A stretch of 47,000 bases of DNA from a virus. The translations under genes were made by a program, and so were the position numbers. Shown here one piece after another: positions 21,589 through 28,761 of the stretch. The notes below the pieces were generated by a model. The model was not told the DNA's origin, did not search any database, and saw only the letters and a list, made by a program, of their open reading frames with translations. The stretch covers positions 1 through 47,000 of IMG/VR virus record IMGVR_UViG_3300041411_000090; one strand, 5' to 3'. Positions within the stretch are counted from its first letter, which is position 1. Each line of letters starts with the position of its first letter.

Positions 21589-22494
21589 TCATTTGTCAAG
21601 TTTGCGCTTGGCTCGCTCGATGATTCCTGGGGATAGTGGGTTTCCTTTGTCGTCGACAAGTACAGATACGGTCGAGCACTTGCAGTTGATACTTTGGCCA
21701 GAGATAGCCCACCATGCGCGCTGATCAGCTACAGAATGCAAGGTTCCATGACGAGCACGGTGATTCGGCCTAGTGGTCGGTGACAACGCGCTCAAGTGGA
21801 GCTCAAGCGTCTTAATACCGAGATCAACCCGAGCAGTCTCAGCCTCATCCATCCGTGCTTGACGGAAGGCGTTACCAACTTCGGTACGGGCAATTCGTTC
21901 GCCACGACGCTGGTTGACTCCAGTACTAGCCGCAATGTCTTTAGCAATAACACGCGGGTTGAGACCTGCAATCATGCCTCTGGTCAATGCGCCCGCTAGA
22001 TCCGTCTTAGCCTGAGCCGTAAACCCTTTCATCAGCTCAAACTCTCGCGCACGTAGAAGGCCGATACGCTTCCTGTATGGCTCGCTAAATAGGATCGCGT
22101 CAAGCGATGGCTTTGTAAGCGCGTACAGTTCGCTTTGTACGGTCAGGTTGGCCGCCTGCACAGCCGTACCCTGGATGTATGCAGGCTCTACATAGGCGCG
22201 CATACTCCACAGCTCTTGCTCGCCACCTTCCAGCAGGATCAGTTCTGCGATCCGCTCAATCTCGCTATTGATTCCCAGCAAGATCGCCTGGTCAAGCTCA
22301 AATTGGTAGCTTGTGGCATTTTGCTGCATGGCGTTGAGAGTGACGACGGTGTAGTTCTGTTCGCGGAGAATCCTAAGAACCTCCTTGCCTACAGCAGCTA
22401 CACGCCTGTCAAAGTCACGTATGAATTTTCTCTCCCTACTATCCTGCATCGTTGGATCATCGAGTGTTCTAGGAAGCACGGGAGAAACGGCCAT
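21589..22494 (-). CDS. MuF-like minor head / head morphogenesis protein, 301 aa
   Basis: The SPP1 gp7/Mu gpF domain is visible: LTRGMIAGLNPRVIAKDIA, TGVNQRRGERIARTEVGNAF, ALSPTTRPNHRARHGTLHS and INCKCSTVSVLVD. It acts at the portal vertex during capsid assembly. Start set at MAVSPVLPRTL, with AGGA 7 nt upstream; a longer frame would run antisense through the plus-strand twin gene. It is on the opposite strand from terminase and capsid, downstream of an also inverted portal. Confidence 0.9.
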   Translation of the reverse strand: MAVSPVLPRTLDDPTMQDSRERKFIRDFDRRVAAVGKEVLRILREQNYTVVTLNAMQQNATSYQFELDQAILLGINSEIERIAELILLEGGEQELWSMRAYVEPAYIQGTAVQAANLTVQSELYALTKPSLDAILFSEPYRKRIGLLRAREFELMKGFTAQAKTDLAGALTRGMIAGLNPRVIAKDIAASTGVNQRRGERIARTEVGNAFRQARMDEAETARVDLGIKTLELHLSALSPTTRPNHRARHGTLHSVADQRAWWAISGQSINCKCSTVSVLVDDKGNPLSPGIIERAKRKLDK

Positions 22495-22560
22495 AAATAA
22501 TCCTTGCGTCATTCGTTTATCTTGCGTTAGATTGTACGCGAATCCACTGGAGGCTACAAA

Positions 22561-22833
22561 ATGACCACGATTTACTTGGGCGGCAACTCGGCTTACGAAG
22601 AATGGTGCGACGCCAATGGCTACAACGGCGAAGACCAGCACGACTATGAGGAAGAGGTTTACAAGCGCGGCTCGCATCAGAGCTTCTACATCAAGAAGGA
22701 GGAAGACGACACTTACGCGCTCGTTACCTGTAGCGCTGATTACGACTGGGGCCGAGACGATATCGAGATCCAGAAAGAAGGCCTTAAGCGAACAGAGAAG
22801 CAGGTAACGACAACCGCAGTCGTTTACGAGTAA
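22561..22833 (+). CDS. Acidic accessory protein, 90 aa (twin of 21218-21487)
   Basis: MTTIYLGGNSAYEEWCDANG, EEEVYKRGSHQSFYIKKEED, DDIEIQKEGLKR and TEKQVTTTAVVYE. The last 45 codons and the terminator stem that follows are close to the twin at nucleotide level, indicating a duplication. It stands alone between two minus-strand structural genes. GGAGG precedes the ATG. Function unknown. Confidence 0.82.
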   Translation: MTTIYLGGNSAYEEWCDANGYNGEDQHDYEEEVYKRGSHQSFYIKKEEDDTYALVTCSADYDWGRDDIEIQKEGLKRTEKQVTTTAVVYE

Positions 22834-22837
22834 AAAG

Positions 22838-22863
22838 AAAGGCCTCAATTAAGAGGCCTTTTT
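22838..22863. terminator. Bidirectional terminator between twin gene and portal
   Basis: AAAGGCCTC/GAGGCCTTT, perfect 9-bp stem, 6-nt loop, T run on the plus side and TTTCTTTTT on the minus side. It serves the convergent plus gene and portal. Confidence 0.8.
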
Positions 22864-24237
22864 CTATTGCACGGTTGCCGGATCTTCTGGCTCTGGCTCG
22901 ATGTCAGGTAGCGGCGTCAACTCGTTAGCCGTATATTCGTAGCCAGACGCCTCGATCATCCGCTTGATGCTGAACACCAGCTCTCCGCTCGCAAGCATCT
23001 TCTGGTTGACATCGGCCATGAGCACGACGTTAGCCAGCATTTCACTCTGAGATGCTTCTGTAAGGTCATTCCAGCAAACGCTAGTCTCGACAGTCAGCAG
23101 CACACCCAGTCGCATCAGATGATCAACAAACGTCTCGATGTCCGACGACAACAGGCTAACCCGACGACCCTGGCAGCGCTTATTGAATGTCTTCTGATCC
23201 TCTGTAGATGCGCGCTCGCCAGTCTGATTGCCGACGATGATCTTAGAAGGGATGCGGATGGATGCACAGAAGGATTGCAGGGATACGTCGAAGGCTGGAT
23301 ACGGATCAGGAACGGTAGCAACGAGAGGGCTAACAGTCGCGCCTTGAGTGATGATCGTCTGGTCAATGCCTTTCGACATGCCAACCGTCACTTCGTTAAA
23401 AATCTCCTGCAAGTCGCCAACTGGAACGCCGTGCGCACGTGCGATCTGGTCTAGCTGAACATCCTTCTCAAAGTTGATTGCCAGTTGACGGCTAGCGTTC
23501 TTCAGGAAGGATTCGCCTGAGCCACCCAGCACTTTCTCCATATTCACGCAATCATTGTAACCGGCTAACAGGAACGGAATCCCGTTACGCATATCGCCAA
23601 CAACAACTACGCGGTCTGGATGCACAGTGATAATGCGGCCTGGCTCAGCATTGAAGTTGTCATTCAGCGCATTTTCGCAATACTCGAAAGTCTTTGGCTT
23701 TCCGAAGTTAGCGTCTGCTGGGTTGTCGTACCAAGACGTAACCTTGATTTGACCTTCCCAGGCAACGATCAGGTTAATCAATTGCTGCTCAGATGCCTTG
23801 CCTACAGGCTGATCCCACTGTTTCGAGTCCTTGAATTGCAGGAGGATGCACGAGTACCGGCCAACGAGACGGCGCATATCCGCATCGCGGAATTTCTCCC
23901 ACAGCTTCAGGCGCTTGGCTAGCTTCTTGAATTGTTTCTCCCATGCAGTAGGAGCCTCTGCGCGATCTTCCTCGTCACCTTCGATAACCTCTGGATCCGA
24001 GCTGAAACATGATTCATTCAGTGTCATCACCGCGCCGTGAGCAATACCGCCACGCTCGAATAGGCGGTAGAAGTCACTGAAGCACAGATGTTCTTTGTAG
24101 CCGTAGCTGCACCAGGAATTTGGGCGGGCTGCATCGATGCTGCCACTCATAAGCGACTGACGAGACATCAACGTCGCCCGCTCGCTCAATGCCGAGTTCA
24201 GCGCCAAATCTAGTGCAGGCGTGCGTTTCACAGTCAT
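22864..24237 (-). CDS. Portal protein (DUF1073-like), 457 aa
   Basis: Resembles the DUF1073 portal group: SWCSYGYKEHLCFSDFYRLF, GIAHGAVMTLNESCF, RYSCILLQFKD, VHPDRVVVVGD, then the C-terminal SFCASIRIPSKIIVGNQTGE and KTFNKRCQGRR. It forms the dodecameric channel through which DNA is packaged and ejected. Unusually it is on the minus strand, 2.5 kb after a plus-strand TerL, and has its own promoter. Confidence 0.9.
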   Translation of the reverse strand: MTVKRTPALDLALNSALSERATLMSRQSLMSGSIDAARPNSWCSYGYKEHLCFSDFYRLFERGGIAHGAVMTLNESCFSSDPEVIEGDEEDRAEAPTAWEKQFKKLAKRLKLWEKFRDADMRRLVGRYSCILLQFKDSKQWDQPVGKASEQQLINLIVAWEGQIKVTSWYDNPADANFGKPKTFEYCENALNDNFNAEPGRIITVHPDRVVVVGDMRNGIPFLLAGYNDCVNMEKVLGGSGESFLKNASRQLAINFEKDVQLDQIARAHGVPVGDLQEIFNEVTVGMSKGIDQTIITQGATVSPLVATVPDPYPAFDVSLQSFCASIRIPSKIIVGNQTGERASTEDQKTFNKRCQGRRVSLLSSDIETFVDHLMRLGVLLTVETSVCWNDLTEASQSEMLANVVLMADVNQKMLASGELVFSIKRMIEASGYEYTANELTPLPDIEPEPEDPATVQ

Positions 24238-24263
24238 AAAATAGGGCCTCGTAAATTACCTAC

Positions 24264-24272
24264 ATTCTACCA
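24264..24272 (-). promoter_or_regulatory. Extended -10 promoter of the portal gene
   Basis: Minus strand TGG-TAGAAT, about 27 bp before the portal start. On the other strand the very next bases (24273-24278) are the TTGACG -35 of the divergent accessory promoter. Confidence 0.55.
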
Positions 24273-24301
24273 TTGACGCGGATTCGGATTGAGGCTAAGG
24301 T
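24273..24301 (+). promoter_or_regulatory. Promoter TTGACG-N17-TAAGGT
   Basis: -35 TTGACG (24273-24278), 17 bp, -10 TAAGGT (24296-24301), driving the 247-aa accessory gene, back to back with the portal promoter. Confidence 0.55.
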
Positions 24302-24328
24302 TTGCGTACTTTAAATGGAGGGCTGGAC

Positions 24329-25072
24329 ATGGGTAGCTTGGTAGAAATTTTGGCGGCAGAGTTGACAGAATGGCCTGTAGGCCAGACCGCATTTTGGTGC
24401 GATCCTGATAACGAGATTCGCGGTGTTACTGGTTACGGGTATGACTTTCGCCCGAAAGGCCGCGTAGACGAGCAAGATCGTGGAAAATTCTTTGGAGATG
24501 AATCTGTTTGCACTGTAACCAAGCAGGAATGGGAAGCGGCGCGAATCATAAGCCAGCCACAAGCGGAGGAAGTAGAGGTGCATATCCCGAATGCGAAAAC
24601 TGTAGAAGCAATGGATGCCACTGATCGCGGTGAAGGCCGTACATTCAATAGCGCACAAGATCTTTATGCTGCTCTGGATATTACTTCTAAAGCCAAGACA
24701 GACCAAATCGACGGCCCGATCAAATGGCGCGACGAAGTAACTGAGCTTAACGCCTACATCGATAAATTCACCCGCGAGCGTGATGCGCTGATCGAGCTTC
24801 TAGCTAGCGAAGGGTTTGCATTGATTCCGCCAGTGGCTAGCGTTATGTCTGAGTTCGATGTCGCTGACATGAGCGATTGGCTCAACTGGAAAGTCGGCGA
24901 TATCGTTGAGGTTATCGCTAATATGGGTGGGCACGAGTTCAATATCGGTGATCGTGTCCACGTTGTACGTATTGATCTAAAAGATTCAAAATACCGAATT
25001 GAGGCACAGCTAGGCGATGGTGATGATTGGTGGCTTTTAGAAAGCGATGCAAAATGGATTAGCCGCCCATAA
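24329..25072 (+). CDS. Accessory protein with RelB/DinJ-like segment and SH3-like tail, 247 aa
   Basis: Start MGSLVEILAAEL is set by GGAGGG 7 nt upstream. Residues about 85-115 (VHIPNAKTVEAMDATDRGEG, then FNSAQDLYAALD) read like the C-terminal half of a RelB/DinJ antitoxin. A helical linker follows, then KVGDIVEVIANMGGHEFNIG...DRVHVVRID, a probable SH3-like barrel. No toxin partner is visible nearby. An anti-toxin defence-evasion role is possible but only inferred. Standalone gene with promoter and terminator. Confidence 0.78.
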   Translation: MGSLVEILAAELTEWPVGQTAFWCDPDNEIRGVTGYGYDFRPKGRVDEQDRGKFFGDESVCTVTKQEWEAARIISQPQAEEVEVHIPNAKTVEAMDATDRGEGRTFNSAQDLYAALDITSKAKTDQIDGPIKWRDEVTELNAYIDKFTRERDALIELLASEGFALIPPVASVMSEFDVADMSDWLNWKVGDIVEVIANMGGHEFNIGDRVHVVRIDLKDSKYRIEAQLGDGDDWWLLESDAKWISRP

Positions 25073-25093
25073 CTACCACCAGCAACACAAAAG

Positions 25094-25115
25094 ACCCTGC
25101 TTCGGCGGGGTTTTT
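25094..25115 (+). terminator. UUCG-tetraloop terminator
   Basis: ACCCTGC-TTCG-GCGGGGT stem (one G-U pair) closed by TTCG and followed by TTTTT. It insulates the accessory gene from the capsid operon. Confidence 0.88.
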
Positions 25116-25158
25116 CTTTTGCTGTATCATATGGGCTATCTATTGGAGGGCTAGCCCT

Positions 25159-26478
25159 GTGAAAAAAACGCGTGTAAATATCCTGTCGGCGGTTAACGCT
25201 GACTCGATCAAGATTGAGCGCACGGAGGTAGCTGGCGAGAAGTACGCGGTTATCAAGAACGTGCTGTGGATGAAAGACAACATTGTCTTAAACGATGGCC
25301 TGTACTCTTCGTCTGAGAATGCAAAGGGTTATGCCTCGATGGATGGCCGCGTCATGCCTTTTGGTCATCCAGAGGTTAACGGTCAATACGTCGCTATTAG
25401 CTCGCTAGACAACGCTGATGTAGCGGTGGCGCTAGGCAAGCACTATGGCGGTGTTCACGCTCAGAACGTGCGACAGGCTGGCGAAGAGTACTTTGCCGAC
25501 GTGATGATCAACGAGCGAGTTGCTAAGTCCCATCCGGACGGCGAAATGCTGCTGAATTGGGTTGGCAAGGCTGAGGACTACCAAGTCAACGGCGCCGCTA
25601 AACCAGATCCGGTGCATATGTCTACCGGCCTTATGACTGCTCGCGTCAACGCTAAAGGCGAGTCTCGCGGCAAGTCGTATAGTTGGATCGCCACTCAGCA
25701 GTCCTACGACCACCTGGCAATCCTGTTCCACGAGCAAGGCGCTGGCGGTGACGAGGTTGCAATCGCGGTTAACTGCGAGTCGGTCATTAACTCTGTGTTG
25801 CCAACCGTCAATGAAGAAGTTCTAGATGATTCTTACGGCGAGAAGATGGCCGTACTGAGTGCCGCAGTTAAAGAGAGATTCGCAACTGTAGACGCATATG
25901 CATACGTTGAAGACTTCGACGACCGAACTTTGATCTATTGCACACCAGAAGGCACGTATAAGATCAGCTATCACTACGAGGGTGATAACCCGATTCTCAC
26001 TGGTAGTCCTGAGCAAGTTGAGCGCGAAACCAAGTACGTGACTAAAAACGTGTCTGCAATTGAGCGTTTGCGTTCCGTGCTAAAATATTTCAGTACCAAA
26101 ACTAAACAGCCTGTTGTGCAGGTTAATACTCCCGAGGAACAAGATATGACCCCTGAAGAAGTTCAGGCCATCGTTGATAAGGCAGTGGGCGCAGCAGTTG
26201 ATGCAGTGAACCTCAAGCTGAACTCTTCAGAGGCTCAAGTAAAATCGTTGCAAGACGCATTGCAAGCTAACTCCGACTCGCTGTTGAAAGACAAACGCGC
26301 CGCAGTAGCAAAAGTTCACGGCGAAGTTGTTGCAAACGCCTTGAGCGGTGAAGCTCTGGACGCAATGTTCGCTAGCGTGCAAACCGCCGCTGGCATCTTG
26401 TCTGGCTCCGTTGCAACCAACGCCAAAGACGAGTTCGAAGGCTATAGCTTGAACCAAGCTGATCAGGAGGCCAAATAA
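25159..26478 (+). CDS. Capsid maturation protease-scaffold fusion (DUF2213-like), 439 aa
   Basis: The N-terminal about 200 residues (NDGLYSSSENAKGYASMDGR, MPFGHPEVNGQYV, DPVHMSTGLM) match DUF2213-type prohead proteases, with H and S residues suited to catalysis. The C-terminal about 110 residues (DMTPEEVQAIVDKAVGAAVD...SSEAQVKSLQDALQANSDSL) form a coiled coil as in scaffold proteins. GTG start with GGAGGG upstream. An internal ATG with its own ribosome site lies at 26146. Confidence 0.87.
   Translation: MKKTRVNILSAVNADSIKIERTEVAGEKYAVIKNVLWMKDNIVLNDGLYSSSENAKGYASMDGRVMPFGHPEVNGQYVAISSLDNADVAVALGKHYGGVHAQNVRQAGEEYFADVMINERVAKSHPDGEMLLNWVGKAEDYQVNGAAKPDPVHMSTGLMTARVNAKGESRGKSYSWIATQQSYDHLAILFHEQGAGGDEVAIAVNCESVINSVLPTVNEEVLDDSYGEKMAVLSAAVKERFATVDAYAYVEDFDDRTLIYCTPEGTYKISYHYEGDNPILTGSPEQVERETKYVTKNVSAIERLRSVLKYFSTKTKQPVVQVNTPEEQDMTPEEVQAIVDKAVGAAVDAVNLKLNSSEAQVKSLQDALQANSDSLLKDKRAAVAKVHGEVVANALSGEALDAMFASVQTAAGILSGSVATNAKDEFEGYSLNQADQEAK
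26078..26086 (+). promoter_or_regulatory. Internal extended -10 upstream of the nested scaffold start
   Basis: TGC-TAAAAT within CGTGCTAAAAT, 60 bp before the internal ATG at 26146. Same class as 28725, 29635 and 32320; here it lies inside the protease-scaffold gene. Confidence 0.4.
26146..26478 (+). CDS. Probable nested scaffold protein, 110 aa (internal start)
   Basis: Met330 of the protease-scaffold gene is preceded by GAGGAAC at 8-nt spacing and lies exactly where the linker ends and the coiled coil begins (MTPEEVQAIVDK). This parallels lambda C/Nu3, where a scaffold is made from an in-frame internal start. It would supply excess scaffold for HK97-type capsid assembly. Confidence 0.55.
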   Translation: MTPEEVQAIVDKAVGAAVDAVNLKLNSSEAQVKSLQDALQANSDSLLKDKRAAVAKVHGEVVANALSGEALDAMFASVQTAAGILSGSVATNAKDEFEGYSLNQADQEAK

Positions 26479-26915
26479 TGGCTAACGTTATCTGGCGTGG
26501 TCCTGTGCATCTTGCACAGCCTGATTCGCGCACTCTGAAGTTCACCGCTTCGACCCTGCCTGGCTTGGCGGTTTCGATCACTACCGGTCAGTTTGTAGTG
26601 GCGGCAACTTCGAAGGTTGACTTCTTCATCACCCACAACCGCGCCTACATCGGCGAAACCGTGGACACCGCGATCCCTGCTGGCGAAACCGGCGAAGCAT
26701 TCAAGCCTGTTCCTCAGTACGAGTTCCAGGTTCGCATGGCTGCCGCAACCTACGCTCCAGGCGCAGTGTTGAGCATCGTCAACGGCCAGTTCAAGGCCGC
26801 TGTTACTGGTGAAGTCGCTGTAGCCGCTTTCGACGAAGCTGCCTCCCGAGCTGTCGGTGCCAACGGTCTTGCCGACGTTCGTATCCTCGCTAACTCCTAC
26901 GTGGTGCCTGCATAA
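26478..26915 (+). CDS. Capsid decoration protein (probable), 145 aa
   Basis: Beta-rich, Ala/Val/Thr-rich protein: RTLKFTASTLPGLAVSITTG, then GETVDTAIPAGETGEAFKP and AAFDEAASRAVGANGLADV. Position between scaffold and major capsid protein (TAATG overlaps on both sides) and size fit head decoration/cement proteins. Assignment rests mainly on context. Confidence 0.8.
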   Translation: MANVIWRGPVHLAQPDSRTLKFTASTLPGLAVSITTGQFVVAATSKVDFFITHNRAYIGETVDTAIPAGETGEAFKPVPQYEFQVRMAAATYAPGAVLSIVNGQFKAAVTGEVAVAAFDEAASRAVGANGLADVRILANSYVVPA

Positions 26916-27925
26916 TGCCTATTCTGACTTTTAACAAAGAGCAAGAGGCTGCCGTTATTGGCAAGCGTCGCGCTCACAACGCCCGTCAAGAGCGACTCGC
27001 ACGAGATAGCGAAGGCGAGATGATTGGTAACGCCTACACCATTCCTCGGGATGCCTGGGCTACCTACGACAACGATCTGATCACCTTGCAGCGCGCACAG
27101 CTTGGCGTGTTCACTGACTTGGCCAGCCTGCAAAAGAACGTGCCAATCGGTAAGGTTCTGCAATACTTCTCCAAGGTCGGCGACCAAGGCGAAGTGAACA
27201 GTTCGATTGATGGCCGCAGCCGTGCGAAAGCCGACGCTCCAGTCATTGATTACGAAGGCACTCCGCTGCCGATCTACGACACTACCTTCACCTTCGGCTG
27301 GCGCGATGTTGAAGCCGCTCGTCAAGACGGTGGCTGGCAGTACCTGGATGCCGCTACTCGCGACAACGGCAACCGCCGCATCGTTGAGAAGCTGGAAGAC
27401 CTCGTGATCAACGGCGACACCAAGTTCAACGTAGCTGGCAACCAGATCTATGGTCTGCGTACCGCTCCAGGCCGTGCTACCGGTAACTTCGGTAACGTCG
27501 ATCTGGTAACTGCTACCGGCGCCCAGTGGGTTGAAGCGATCAAGCGTGTTCTTCTCGGCCTGCAAGCCAAGAATTACTACGGCGGCGCTACCATCTACCT
27601 GAACTACGGTGACTGGTTCGCCGCATCGGTTAACGACTACGTTACCGCCGCGCCTCAGAACACCATCCTGGCTCGCTTGATGGCGATTCCTGGTGTTGTC
27701 TCCATCGTCCCATCCACCGCTGTTCCAGTGAACGAAATCCTCGCCGTCGTGAAAGAGCGCCGAGTGCTGGAAATCCTGACTGCGATGCCTGTTACCACCA
27801 TGCCGATTGAACGTAAAAACTTCACCGACGAGTACAGCTTCCAGATCATGACCGCAGTAGCGCCGCAGTTCAAGCGCGACATGGCTGGCAATGCTGGTTA
27901 CGCGCAGTTCGTTAAAGGCGCATAA
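26915..27925 (+). CDS. Major capsid protein, 336 aa
   Basis: Pattern IPRDAWATYDNDLITLQRAQ, GVFTDLASLQKNVPIGKVL, YDTTFTFGWRDVEAA, NRRIVEKLEDLVINGD and YSFQIMTAVAPQFKRDMAG matches phage major capsid proteins of the HK97 fold. Length and position after the protease-scaffold and decoration genes agree. Followed by a strong terminator. Confidence 0.93.
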   Translation: MPILTFNKEQEAAVIGKRRAHNARQERLARDSEGEMIGNAYTIPRDAWATYDNDLITLQRAQLGVFTDLASLQKNVPIGKVLQYFSKVGDQGEVNSSIDGRSRAKADAPVIDYEGTPLPIYDTTFTFGWRDVEAARQDGGWQYLDAATRDNGNRRIVEKLEDLVINGDTKFNVAGNQIYGLRTAPGRATGNFGNVDLVTATGAQWVEAIKRVLLGLQAKNYYGGATIYLNYGDWFAASVNDYVTAAPQNTILARLMAIPGVVSIVPSTAVPVNEILAVVKERRVLEILTAMPVTTMPIERKNFTDEYSFQIMTAVAPQFKRDMAGNAGYAQFVKGA

Positions 27926-27942
27926 CCGCCTGAGTTAGAATA

Positions 27943-27966
27943 GGGGCCTTGATTGGCCCCTTTTTT
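27943..27966 (+). terminator. Terminator after the major capsid gene
   Basis: GGGGCC-TTGATT-GGCCCC followed by TTTTTT. It likely ends most of the capsid transcript. Confidence 0.88.
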
Positions 27967-27978
27967 ATTGGAGTGAAA

Positions 27979-28155
27979 ATGAAAGAGTTTGAGATTACGC
28001 AGCGCGGTGTCTTCGTTGACGGCGTAGAGCTTGAGATTGGCGCACGGGTTAAGCATGACTCTCTGCCTGTCACTCTGGTTAACAAGGCTGTTGAGGTTGA
28101 ATCAGTAGAGATCGAGGCCCCGCGCCGTGGTCGCCCACCAAAGGATAAAAAGTAA
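27979..28155 (+). CDS. Small hypothetical protein, 58 aa
   Basis: MKEFEITQRGVFVDGVELEI and a basic tail PRRGRPPKDKK. TTGGAG precedes the start. The RGRPPK tail is AT-hook-like and may bind DNA. The position after the capsid gene resembles small capsid-associated proteins of other phages. Confidence 0.75.
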   Translation: MKEFEITQRGVFVDGVELEIGARVKHDSLPVTLVNKAVEVESVEIEAPRRGRPPKDKK

Positions 28156-28334
28156 TGGCCCGGTTCCGCGTCACATACCCCACGAACGGCCTTGAGGCTG
28201 GCGACATCGTAGAAGCTGACTCGTGCCCGCAATGGCTTAGAGGTAAGTGTGTATCGCTGCCTGATGATGCTGTTAAGGTGCTTGAGGTTGCGACGCCTAG
28301 GCCTAAACGCAAGACAGAAAAAAGCCCCGATTAA
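28155..28334 (+). CDS. Small hypothetical protein, 59 aa
   Basis: MARFRVTYPTNGLEAGDIVE, a short beta-rich segment, two Cys and a basic tail TPRPKRKTEK. TAATG overlap with the upstream gene. The stop codon lies in the loop of the terminator. Function unknown. Confidence 0.72.
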   Translation: MARFRVTYPTNGLEAGDIVEADSCPQWLRGKCVSLPDDAVKVLEVATPRPKRKTEKSPD

Positions 28335-28342
28335 GGGGCTTT
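28321..28342. terminator. Bidirectional terminator, stronger leftward
   Basis: AAAGCCCC-GATTAA-GGGGCTTT. On the minus strand it is followed by TTTTTT, ending the leftward cassette; the plus side has a weak T tract. Confidence 0.78.
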
Positions 28343-28353
28343 CATTTGTCTGG

Positions 28354-28542
28354 TCAGATCGATCTTGCAGCCTGCTCGTTCAGTCGGTCGGCATCATCTT
28401 TGCTTGGCTGTCGCGGACTGCCAGTCATCGCGCTAATCAGCTTCGGAATCAGAACCCTTTGAGTAAAACTCTTACCGATTCCGATTTCGTAGATGCTACC
28501 AAGAGCGTGCAGGAAAACGATTTTAGTGATGTGCATATTCAT
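28354..28542 (-). CDS. Minus-strand cassette protein, 62 aa
   Basis: MNMHITKIVFLHALGSIYEI, then basic and polar residues ending RLNEQAARSI. GGAG lies 9 nt before the chosen ATG. It is a lone leftward gene inside the late plus-strand region, with its own promoter, a leader peptide frame and a terminator, which is the anatomy of a moron. The N-terminal half is hydrophobic enough to contact membranes. Function unknown. Confidence 0.65.
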   Translation of the reverse strand: MNMHITKIVFLHALGSIYEIGIGKSFTQRVLIPKLISAMTGSPRQPSKDDADRLNEQAARSI

Positions 28543-28585
28543 TACGGTGACTCCTTGGGCGTGTAGCTTCCTATTGTACTGACTT

Positions 28586-28603
28586 GGCCCCAATGAAGGG
28601 GCC
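28586..28603 (-). promoter_or_regulatory. Hairpin between leader peptide and cassette gene
   Basis: GGCCCC-6 nt-GGGGCC perfect 6-bp stem in the leftward transcript, just after the 10-codon leader frame and 44 bp before the 62-aa gene. No T run follows, so it is not a simple terminator; it may couple leader translation to the gene. Confidence 0.45.
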
Positions 28604-28609
28604 GAGTCG

Positions 28610-28642
28610 TTAGATCAGGATAAGCAGTAAGAGCCATAGCAT
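28610..28642 (-). CDS. Hydrophobic 10-aa leader peptide MLWLLLLILI
   Basis: ATG preceded by AGGAG at 8-nt spacing, ten codons of almost pure Leu/Ile, then TAA, followed by a hairpin and the 62-aa gene. It may be a leader peptide controlling expression or a tiny membrane peptide. Short length makes chance possible, but the ribosome site and position between promoter and gene support it. Confidence 0.45.
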   Translation of the reverse strand: MLWLLLLILI

Positions 28643-28687
28643 GGTCGTATCTCCTGTTTGGTTGCCGGTCTGGCTTCCTTGAAATAG

Positions 28688-28716
28688 ACATTAGGCCTGA
28701 TCGGGTCCAGCGTCAA
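28688..28716 (-). promoter_or_regulatory. Leftward cassette promoter TTGACG-N17-TAATGT
   Basis: Minus-strand -35 TTGACG (28711-28716), 17 bp, -10 TAATGT (28688-28693). The -35 is 11 bp from the plus-strand TAAAAT box, the same geometry as at 32306-32328. Confidence 0.6.
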
Positions 28717-28724
28717 TGCTCGCA

Positions 28725-28733
28725 TGATAAAAT
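28725..28733 (+). promoter_or_regulatory. Extended -10 TGA-TAAAAT for the structural gene at 28762
   Basis: CATGATAAAAT, 28 bp before the next plus-strand gene; back to back with the leftward cassette promoter. Confidence 0.6.
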
Positions 28734-28761
28734 ATATCGAAATTTATGCGGGTTCCGACCA

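Noticed and set aside
21589-22848. A 419-aa version of the MuF protein
   Set aside because: The extra N-terminal part is antisense to the clear plus-strand twin gene; a ribosome site supports the start at 22494.
26897-27565. 222-aa minus-strand frame opposite the capsid gene
   Set aside because: Antisense of a highly biased coding sequence; no recognisable domain.
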